DNA of 64,000 nucleotides, from the NCBI GenBank assembly GCA_037074765.1, contig JBAMDO010000013.1, positions 248,001 to 312,000 on the forward strand. The letters are read 5' to 3'. Shown here one piece after another: positions 40,501 through 50,273 of the stretch. Position 1 is the stretch's first letter. Each line of letters starts with the position of its first letter. Source of the DNA: Mansonella perstans (lineage: Eukaryota; Nematoda; Chromadorea; Rhabditida; Onchocercidae). The translations under genes and the position numbers were made by a program. The notes below the pieces were generated by a model. It was not told the origin of the DNA. It saw only the letters and a list, made by a program, of their open reading frames with translations, and did no database searches.

Positions 40501-41750
40501 GTGATGAAGTTTCTTTGTGTTGCTTGACACGGACACAGTGGTTTATTCACGACGGTGATAGATTTCTTGTTATTAGCGAACTTAGATAACACAGTTATGG
40601 TTGTCTTTCTTGCTGGTTTAAAGAAGGAATTTTGTGTGTTTGTTAGTTGAACTAGACCTTAAAATAGGAAACCTGTAAAATATCGAATGAAGCTTGAGTG
40701 TCTCGGGAAAAGAAAATATTGTGGGTTGGTTTACATAATGTACAGCTGCATATAACGTCTTTACAAAATCAACTGCTGTAAGTTTCTCAAATTATTAAGC
40801 TATACAATATTTTAATCAACAGACTAGAAGATGGTAGATAAATGCTTCATCACTTTAGGTTTCGAAATATTTGATTGTTTTTTTTAATGTGATGAATCTT
40901 TTAGCTGGAAAATGTTCTAAGCAACGTTCATGCTAGAAATCTGTAAAAGAAATACTTTGATTGCTTACAGTATACTAAATTTTCTCAGTTATTCCCACAG
41001 GCTGTTCTACAAGAATTGTTATAGGAATGTTCTGCTGGATCGGAACATAGCATGATCTAAACCATTAAGTTGGAATGATAATATCGTGCTGTTTTTATTT
41101 CCAAATTTTTTGTAATAATCTTATATTGCATAGTCCTAATATTATTTTGAGACTTTCTATAACTTGGTTTTTTCCAGAGTTTTTCTCGAAGTTTTCGATA
41201 CCAAAATGATGCTACATTGCTTAAACAAAATCACTGATTCTTCCTGATATTTGCAGGCGATATTGATGGCAGACCAATGATATCATCTGAGCCAGATATT
41301 TTATCATTTGAACTTGATAATTCCGAATACCTTTTATTGTTATCTTGTGATGGTGTTTGGGATTCACTAAGTGAAAAAGCAGTTTATTCTTATGTCGCAC
41401 AGTTTGTATATAAGAATTCACAAGAAAGTAAGCTGTTTTATCTGCGTGTAATTGAACCCTCATCAAAAAATTAACAAATTTCTTAGGCAACAGATCTTTC
41501 TGAATCAGTTTGAAAAACTAAATGTGTAATAAGTTCATATTGAATTATTACAAAGACATAATTTTATTGGCATCTATGCTGTCTCCTACTTGCAAGAGTT
41601 CGGATTATTTTTATTACAGATTATAATAAATTGGCGGAGTTCATTGTTGATCGAGCCAAAGAATCAGGAGCTACAGACAATTTAACACTTATCTGTGTTT
41701 TTTTGAGACCTGTGGAAGATTTATGGAAGCTTTTCACTGCTGACACTTGA
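37538..41750 (+). CDS. fem-2: FEM-2/PPM1F-type PP2C protein phosphatase
   Basis: Exons 37538-37740, 37970-38166, 38548-38666, 39168-39365, 39569-39715, 40205-40301, 41257-41427, 41620-41750; 420 residues (C. elegans FEM-2 is about 449). The N-terminal domain shares IRFRLP and GDAV with FEM-2. The PP2C domain shows MEDR, FDGHNG, GGTTAVCAF, GDSAVAVL, EEVRRIEEAGG, LRVNGILNLTRSLGD, GRPMISSEP, LLSCDGVWD, DN in SGATDNLTL, and ends FLRPVEDLWKLF. All metal-binding Asp residues are present; the usual GHGG is GHNG. PPM1F and FEM-2 dephosphorylate Ser/Thr targets with Mn/Mg; in C. elegans FEM-2 promotes male fate. The start is uncertain: the frame is open upstream to about 37496, and the ATG at 37538 is the first in frame. 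Confidence 0.85.
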
Positions 41751-42135
41751 TGTAAAATCCTTGAGTGACCAGTATTTTTTTCTTTTTTGATAATTTGGTC
41801 ATTCGGAAGTTATAATTATTGCTATTTTTGTCCAGATGTGCCTTGTCGAGTGCTCTCTGATGTTAGTCTTATATGCTGTATATTTAATAGTTTTCGTAGT
41901 TTTGTTACATTTATTTATTTAAGAAAATTTTTGGCCTTTTGAGATCCATGTACTGAAGACAGAAAGAATTTTATAATATTTTATCCTTTTTCATTTTATC
42001 TAACCCATATTCAAGCATTAATTTTGTTACTCTCTGGTTTCTCACATCTAAGTCTATTATAAATTCGTCTTTTTCTAAGTGCCGTTTATTTTTAATTCAT
42101 ATTTTTTTCCCATTCGCTTTCATTTATTTTTTGAT
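41751..42135. other. intergenic, 3' flank of fem-2-like gene
   Basis: AT-rich sequence with no gene recognised. Confidence 0.5.
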
Positions 42136-42823
42136 TTAGTCACCGCTTTCTTCCAAATCCATCTTTCTCTTCTGGTGATCCGTTAATTGATCTAATTGGA
42201 ATCTCACCACTTGTTCAATATAGACTTCTTTTTCATAATTTATTTTGATGGCTTCCCTCGTGATCTTACACAGAGTGCCACAAAACCTTTTCCAGGAATT
42301 TTCGAAGAAAAAATTTCTGATTTCAGTCTTTCCCCCCATAGCTTACAAAATTTTTTCGAACTAACATATTGGTTGTAATAGGTGTTATCTTTATACTAAA
42401 TGTTCTCTTATAAATTTATGCATGTTTCAATGTTGTTCATGTTTTATTGCGTTCCATATGTTTTAAATTAATAATAAAGTAACCTGAATCTAATGCTGTT
42501 GTAACAAAAATATGTCGTCATCTCTTCCATCATCCAACTTCTCCTACTTATGTTAAGTTATTCTAGATGGGATTTACTTCCGCCTGACTGTTATTATTTT
42601 GAACAGTTGATATTCAGTTTTTTCCTCATAGTATGTTAAATTTTTTCCATTCTATTTTAATATAGAAATTTTTGCCATCTATAGTACCTCGATAATTTAG
42701 ATTATTTTAATTACGGAAAAAAGCGACATAATTCTCAAATTAAGTAACTGATGTTGTATCCGTTATTACTTCAGCATTTTATATCAGTAACTCATACCAA
42801 TCAATTCGAAAATTTTTTTTTTT

Positions 42824-42879
42824 CATATCCCAATAATCTTGGCTGCAAATGCATATCCCAATGGTCTTGGCTACAAATG
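42824..42879. repeat. two tandem copies of a 28-bp unit inside the gag relic
   Basis: Copies at 42824-42851 and 42852-42879 share catatcccaat and cttggct, with three mismatches. They duplicate part of the knuckle-like segment. Confidence 0.9.
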
Positions 42880-43716
42880 CAATCTTTTTTGTTTCCTCTC
42901 ATCTTTTTTTATTGTATATTGCGGAGTCTTCTCTTTATTGTGAATAATTCTCAATCAATGCTGAAGTTTCTCCGAAGTTGCTCCGAGGATTTTACTTCGG
43001 CTTAAACATTATTGGTTTCCTTTCAACTTGAACTGTTTAGAATTGATTTGTTCTTACTTGTTCATTTATACTCATCAAATTGCAAAGGAAATTTCTTAGT
43101 TTCAAGACTAACCACGTCGACATTTCTTTGATGTTATACTTTGCCCAGTGTCCATTTTTGGCAGTTTGCTCTTTTCCAATGCTAAAGTGTTCTAAGTTTT
43201 CCCTAAGAGCCTCTAATTGTCGAATATTCATTCCATTTTTTTTTCTTTTCCCTAATGAATTGCAATTCGTTATGTATAATAATTTGGTTATGGTCGATGA
43301 TTCAGCGTATTTTTCGATCAGTACTCTTCTTATGACTTCGTAGTTTTCGACAGCTATATCATATCTTTTCATCCTTTTGGTGCATTTCCGGAAACCTGTA
43401 ACTCAATTCTGAATTTCGAGAATAAATTGAGAATGGATTGTAAGCGTTGAAATTATCTCCAAAATTCTCTCCATTATCGAGGATTACCATTAAAAGTTGA
43501 CAGTGACAGTTGTGGTAGATTGACAATGAAAATGAATTGGTTTTAAAGGGCTCCCATATGAATCCTTTGACAATCGCCTTAGTATTAGATCGATTTCATT
43601 TTTATACATGGTTAAAGCAATAATCATTTCTTTGCCTTCATCCATTGCTTAAAAATCCCTTTATTTCCTTTTGTTATATCTGAATATTAGTCTTCTTCCT
43701 GTTGTCATCACAGGTA

Positions 43717-43818
43717 TTTGAATATATTCCAGTCATTTTTTATTCGCGGATTCCATCGTGTGGATACTTTGAATATATTCCAGTCATCTTTTATTCGCGG
43801 ATTCTATCGTGTGGATAC
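43717..43818. repeat. two tandem copies of a 51-bp unit inside the gag relic
   Basis: Copies at 43717-43767 and 43768-43818 begin tttgaatatattccagtcat and end gtgtggatac; they differ at two positions. Confidence 0.92.
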
Positions 43819-44069
43819 AATTTGATTCGTGAGATTTTGCCTTCGATAATCCGTTTTCTATGTTCGTATAGTACTTGTTGTTGATTCGCTAATAGGGGAT
43901 GCCAAATCCATGCCAAAATTGCCTTCATCTGTTCGAGAAAAATTCCCAGCTTTCCTCTAATTGGTTCAAGTTGATTCGATATAATATTGGTAGCCATGAT
44001 TCCTGACTCCGGGTACCAAATAATTGTCGCGAAAGGCCTTTCATACGGAAGTAATTCAAATGAACACAA

Positions 44070-45427
44070 AATGATTTGAGGAAAGGCAAACTTATTTGAT
44101 TTGTTGTATTGGTTGTTGGAAAAACAGTTGGGTATATGAAGATATTGACCGAAAAGTTTATTCTTGTGAAGGTTTAATAACAGAGTTCACGATATAAAGT
44201 ATATTCATGATTCTAAATGAACAAGAAATAAGAAGGAAGCAGTATTTCCGAAGATACCAGGATATAGAGATAGAGATAGTGAGACGTAAATAGAAGTAAT
44301 TGGGACCATAAACAGGATTTAAATGGAGTATGCTAGAACTAGACTTCTTTATTTTATATAATTTAATCAAATATTTATAAACTGTGTAAAACAAAATTAT
44401 CTCTCATTACAGTTGTTTAGCGATTGTAACTTTTAGTATAGAATGTTTATTTATTGATAACGAATGAAAAATGATCTGAATAATACCTTTGTAAGTTCCA
44501 TCAGTGAATAATTGAAAGAGTTGTAATAGTTTTGATCATAACTATCCTTTCTCTTTCTCTATCTATTCTTAATAAAAATGCTAAATTGATAATGGATAAA
44601 CTGATAAGTGATGTGAATGTAGTGCTCAATCTTCATGGAAATATTGAAACACTTTCCTTCACATTATTTAGATTTCTTTCTAATTAATTTATAATTCATT
44701 TTCTCTTTTATTAACTGTTTTTATCACCCACAGTACTATTTTGTTATTTTAGAGCTGTCATTTGTTACAGTATGATGTAAAAATAGCTTAGATTGAAAGA
44801 GAAATTTGAATTAGATTTGACTAATTTGATTAAATATTATTGGAAGAGTGCAAAGACAAGAAATGATACTGTCAGAATACCAACTTGTTCAGTGTACGAG
44901 AGCATGAACAAAAGTTACACGGATTTGATATGATAAAAGATGAATAAGCAGTTAGAAATGAAATAGTAGGAAGAAATCATCAGCATTTCAAAAATTTTCC
45001 TAATGTATTTCAAACAAAACATATTAACTATTACTGCTCAATATTTTCTACTTTGTTAGTTCGTTCGGATCTTCAAAGTTTAATCACTGATAAGGGATTC
45101 CCGTCATGACGAGAAATTAATGCTTATAACTATCGTTGATTAAAGGCCAACAATTATTACCCTCCATAAAAACAAAGGGATAAAATTTCCATTTAAATAT
45201 TTTTCTATCAGCTGATAGCAATAAAATAGTTTGGCTTTGGTTGAATTTGTTGATATTTGCTAAATATTTGCAAAAATATACTGGAGAAATATTTTTGTAA
45301 AGTTATAAAAAAAATTCTTTAGGATTATTAAGTAAGGAATTTTGTTTCAACAAAATGAGAAAAAAAATTGATAGTAAACAAAATGATAAATACATAAATA
45401 AATTAAGTAACGATCAAATAAACTTTT
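44070..45427. other. intergenic, downstream of pen-2
   Basis: AT-rich, no exon or repeat recognised. Confidence 0.5.
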
Positions 45428-46125
45428 TTAGATATATCCAACAGGAAATACGAAAGACAATCGATCAGTCCATTCCAATCCTTTGGCTCTTTCAAACTGA
45501 AAGAATATTTCCCAGGCAATGAGTGCTAATATCCATACTGATGCACCAATTATTGAATACAATACGTCTAAAATAGCAGAATTATAAGTTTAAAATTCAA
45601 ACAACTTTTGCAATAATGAATGATAATTTAGTGAAATGTAAATATCTCATGGTGTGAATCTCTCATAATCAAAATAGTTGAGAACTTGTAGCTATGTCTT
45701 AAATTCTTCTCATGAACAATAATCTATTTTCCTCAACTATTTTGTGATTTTCTTCTTACCTTATTCTAACTTAAAAAATATTACACTCATATTTAAATCC
45801 TAAATACATTCAATCTTCACTATTTTACACACCTTGTCTACTTAAACAAATCATATATTCCAATGTTTAATTAAAACCAAATTAATTTTTTTAAATTAAT
45901 TTCGATATTAGATTAGTTTGAAATATTAGTTTGCGTCAAATATTGAATAGAAAACTCACACTGTTTGATTGTTTTCTGCACTGGCGATGGTTTATCGAGA
46001 AATGCAGACTCAAAAAACCATACAGCGTTGACGACCCAAATTAGTGGTAACAAGGCAAAACCAATGTAAAAATATCGCTTACAAAGTATCACCTTATCCC
46101 CATCAGACATCTTTTGCAAATCCAT
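45428..46125 (-). CDS. pen-2: Gamma-secretase subunit PEN-2 (presenilin enhancer 2)
   Basis: Two minus-strand exons, 46125-45960 and 45567-45428, giving exactly 101 residues, the usual PEN-2 length. Residues 1-20 (MDLQKMSDGDKVILCKRYFY) align with the family start. The first hydrophobic segment contains LPLIWVVNAVWFF, the conserved WxxNxxWFF. The second exon carries the other membrane span (SIIGASVWILALIAWEIFFQ) and the conserved C-terminal DRLSFVFPVG. PEN-2 is the smallest subunit of the presenilin protease complex and is needed for presenilin endoproteolysis, hence for Notch signalling. A tattcag acceptor ends at 46147, 21 bases before the ATG, fitting trans-splicing. The two TMEM177-like genes lie upstream on the same strand. 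Confidence 0.93.
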
Positions 46126-46858
46126 TCCCGATAAATTCCACAATCACTGAATAATTATTATGCTTAATTGAGTCTTCAAGACCTCTCGTAGAGTAGTCGC
46201 AGGTTACCTATTTTAATTATAACGAGAAATATCCATCGAGATAAACGTTAGGAAATTGCAATACAAACGAATGTAGACGTTTATCTATGTTTTATACCAA
46301 AGAGAATTATAAAGTTTTATTTTATTTTTTTCTTCTTTTTTATTTTGTTATTTCCTTTCTTTTTATTTTGTTTTTTCTTTTTTTTATTTTGGATTTATCT
46401 TTCTTCTAATTCTTATTTAAATTACTAGATAAGAATTAAAGAAAAATATTCTCCAAGTTCAAAACAAACAATAGATAAACATAAATAAATTGTCCTAATA
46501 GATTTAAATACATTTTCAAAGCAAACTGTATAACAACATTAAAATTGTACATAGCAATTAATGAATAACAACGTACAAAACTGGATGAATGTGATGTGTG
46601 GAATAATTTCAATGACGCATTATATGATTAAATTTCTAAGCCCATTTGATTTAAAAGCGCTTCAAAAAAAGTATCACATTAGCAATGTTTTCATCCAATT
46701 AGTCAAATAAAAATCTCGATGATGAAACAGCATTCCATAAAAATGTATAATTTATGAAAGGATATGCAACAATTCGTAAAAACCAAACAGAAATCCTACT
46801 ACTCTCTTTTTACTACAGTTAATGATGTTAATTCATGTAAATTATAATGCAATCATAA
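46126..46858. other. gap between TMEM177-like gene B and pen-2
   Basis: About 730 bp on the same-strand path between two minus-strand genes. AT- and T-rich with no exon recognised. It could be an intercistronic region. Confidence 0.5.
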
Positions 46859-49554
46859 TCATAAATCACCAGTAGCCCTTATTTTATCAAAAAATTTATT
46901 TTCCGTATCCAAATCGACCACAGCAGTATATCGTGACCAATACGATGTATTAGAGTTGCGCGGATTACCTACAGCAGACACTTTCTTTACACCATCACGG
47001 ATTATTTCTCGTAACAATCTGTAAATTTATTTGCATTGTGAAAAACTCCTTTCTCATCTTTTAATTTCATTAATAAAAAGCAAACAATTTCATTTCCACA
47101 GTTAATTTTTTGCCATTTCACTGAATGAAATATAAATTATCATCGCTAATAGAAAATTCAGTATATATCTGATCAAGAGTCAAATTATCAAACATTAACT
47201 GCCATTAAAGATTTTTGTCACAAAAGAAATTGAGCCACAGAGCTTTCGCAAGAATGGTTAGTTTTGTTTTGGTTCTTAGCGATGTAACGAACATTTCAAA
47301 TTATATTATAGCAAATCAGCTAGAAAGCTCGTGTGGCATCGGATAAAAATATATGTGACATAAATTAATTAATTTAATTATTGAGCAAAAAACCTATCAA
47401 ATAAATTAGTGAATTAATTTAAATAAATAAATTTTATATTTTATTCATTTACAAGGACAGTTAGTTGTTTTGGTCTTCTAGCAATGTGTGAGAATTTAAA
47501 ATTCGTTTCTTTTTCTTTATATTTATATATATTTCTTTCTTGGATTTGTAGTTTTGGCCTTCCTACCTTCTCCATGACAAGCTCAATCCTTTTCGAAGAT
47601 CGGTTAAAAAATAAAATAGTATTATTTTAATAATTCAAATGAAGGGAAACACGTATCCTTCATTCTTTTTTTTCTTTAGTGATTTAAATCATAATTAAAA
47701 AAACTACCGATTTCGTTTCAGCATTTTTTGATAATACTCTTTACCACCTCTGCCATGTTCCAACGAAGTACGAGCAGCATCGGCATCAGCTGACTGGTCA
47801 GCAGCGTGCCTAAAAACTGGACTGACACATTTTTTTTTTAACGCGGATGATGAAGAAATGCGATTTAAAGAGCGCTCAAATGTTTTAGCTAACTCTCACA
47901 GTGCTCCTTCCTTTGAAAATTGAGTGAATTCAAATCGATTCGATTAGAAGAAATTCGAATTTGAGAAGGATAAAATACTTATAACTGCTTCATAAACTGA
48001 CCAATCAAATTTAGCATTCTGCATGCTGCCCCAAAATGCTGGTACATTCAACATTAATGACAATCCACAAAACCACAATACATTGCTAGTGAAATAATAA
48101 TGTACTATGATTTGGGCTAGCATAAAAGCAATACTCGTATAACAGAACCAATAAAATGCAAATAACGCTGTTCTTTTTATAGATTCGTGTGCCGTCAAAT
48201 CACGTCGTACCAAAAATCTTAAAGCCTGAAAGATTATGAAATTATCGGTGAAATAAAAGATAAATGAAAATTAATGACAGCCTCTAAAAGTGCTACTGAA
48301 AAGTTATTACAATAAATTTACTAAACAAAAGCTGCCCATTTCCAATTAATAAACTTTAGTTGTTTCAAAAAGATAACGATAAACATTGCAAACTGCAAAC
48401 AAAATGCACGAACATCTTCGCTGAGAACAAATGTTTCAATTATCTTCCTTCCAACGCTTGAATCCCAAATTACGCATGCTTGCTCACCCATGAAGGACAT
48501 AGGTTCTAAGTTTTTTTTGCAATAATCATAAGCTTCGTTAAATGTTCGAAATTGTACATAAAATGGCAAAGCTATTCGAGCACCCCAAGGACTGTTCAAG
48601 GCTCCATGTATTATTGAATCCAAATACGCTGAAAATATTCGGTTGATTTCAATTCACTTAAAGCATAACAATTACTGACCATTAATAAATAGCGTCTTCA
48701 ACTCTAACTTTAATCCAATTGTAAAGCATCATTTCTAGTACTATTACATCCAAAAGATGAGTTAGAAAATTTGATGATAAGCTTAGAAGCAAAATTCTTT
48801 TTCAATGAATCATTGAAAAAATCACTTAAAAACAGAATTGGAAACATTACGGAATTTATTAACTCAAAACGAAAGAGAAATGCTGAAAAGCAGAAACTGC
48901 TTTTCCAATAATAACATTAGTTCATGACTTACTTTCCGAAGTAGAACAATAAAAAGTGACTCGTTTTTTTTTTGTATTCGGTCATCCAATATTAAAAAAT
49001 TTTCATATTCCTGCAACATTTAATCGCCCATTAAATATCAATCAGTACAATGAATATTTTTCATTAAATATGAGAGTAAAACATTAACATTATGTAATTC
49101 AAGGAAACTAAATGTGCTGTGAAACTAGCTTCTCTGATCCGTTGTACAAAACTGAAGCCCAGTTACGTGTTAATAAGTTTTCTATAACCAAAGCAGGTAA
49201 ATCGTTAAAAAATATTGCATTGAAGAAAATCAAAAATAAAGGCTAAGAATGGATACTGCAAAATCAATAAAATGAAACTTCAACAATCAAATGAAAATAA
49301 TTTCTAAACTAAATTGATAAGGGAATAACTGCCTTATTTAAAAATTTTGAACTACTTACTGAATCAATAATTTGCTGCAAATTATTCGATAGCACACTGG
49401 ACACATCGTATCGTTTCTCAAAGTATTCTTTCAAATATGGTCCATTTGCTAACAAATATATAGATGGAACTCCCATCAACGTTGATGTGATTATGCCAAC
49501 ACGTATACGTCGTGCCCATCTCTTATTTATCTTCCACAAAAATTCTGCACTCAT
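46859..49554 (-). CDS. TMEM177: TMEM177-like membrane protein, downstream copy (B)
   Basis: Minus-strand exons in order: 49554-49360, 49010-48929, 48628-48414, 48225-47979, 47809-47708, 47018-46859; about 333 residues. It starts MSAEFLWKINKRWARRIRVG with a first hydrophobic segment (IITSTLMGVPSIYLL). The central region is equivalent to that of copy A (ALNSPW, FVLSED, RFLVRRDLTAHES), then two membrane spans in the 48225-47979 exon, and the family's GGKEYYQKML followed by a soluble tail with YTAVVDL. Human TMEM177 is a mitochondrial inner-membrane protein linked to COX2 biogenesis. Two joints are inferred: the second exon must end at a gtcatg donor four bases beyond a better gtaagt, and the joint between 47979 and 47809 does not match in phase, so a micro-exon or lesion is likely there. 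Confidence 0.68.
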
Positions 49555-50273
49555 TGATCGAAACAAGAACTTTAATTGAATTTACATACATTGAAAATTT
49601 CATTAAAATATTTCAAAAATTCAGACAGTTAAATTGAAGTAATTGTAGAAAGCACAATTAAATGGTAGTAGTTGTAAAAACATTAATCAAAAGCCAATGT
49701 GAATATGGTTTTTTTGAAAAAATAATTCATAACCTGATCAAATGCAGCACGAATGTTTAATAATCATTCAAATTTTACCAATACTTTTTTTTATTTGTAT
49801 CTTAACAAAGATCATAAAACCCGCATAACTGATAACTGTCATGAATAACAGAATAATATAACAATAATTTGTCCAACAATAAAAATTTAGATGGGCAGTA
49901 TATATATATGAATACATAAAATAATAATTGAATAGCGATAAACTACACAATAAACTGTTACTCATACAGATGACATTAACGAACAATGATATAGACGACT
50001 AAGAATACAAATTACACTGCTCAGCTATTGAAGGCGATCGTCGTAAGGAAAAATAACTGAACAAGTATAAATTATGCAAAAATTAAAAAGAATACACAAC
50101 GGAATATGGTAGATGCAACCTAAAAAGTTTAATATGTACGAATTCATTAGATGCAAAAATTTATGAAAAGAAGTTATACGGTATTCTCTACATATCTAGT
50201 GTTTTCAGAATATTTCAGAAGTTAATTACTCCCCATAAGCGATTAGAAGGACAGGAACTCTCGAAGATTAAAT
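49555..50273. other. gap between the two TMEM177-like genes
   Basis: About 720 bp, AT-rich, between same-strand genes; no exon recognised. The open frame at 49768-49986 (-) is hydrophobic from AT richness and has no family features. Confidence 0.5.

Larger units (their letters stand above)
42136..44069 (-). mobile_element. decayed BEL/Pao-type retrotransposon gag relic
   Basis: Reading the minus strand from about 44069 down, several frames carry pieces of a BEL/Pao gag polyprotein interrupted by stops and frame changes. An N-terminal segment (KLGIFLEQMKAIL) lies at 44069-43791. A core with TFNGNP and WREFW lies at about 43520-43430 and contains two in-frame stops. A good match to the DUF1759 region (ENYEVIRRVLIEKY, RQLEALRENLEH) lies at 43372-43037. 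A degraded zinc-knuckle-like stretch (CICSQDHWDMH) lies near 42850-42885. The open frame at 42339-42136 may be further debris. No protease, reverse transcriptase, integrase or LTR was recognised, so this is a non-functional fragment. Family assignment rests on remembered nematode BEL gag features; the exact ends are uncertain. Confidence 0.65.

Noticed and set aside
49768..49986. Minus-strand 72-codon hydrophobic frame between the TMEM177 copies
   Set aside because: Tyr/Ile/Phe-rich from AT composition, no homology recalled and no splice partners.
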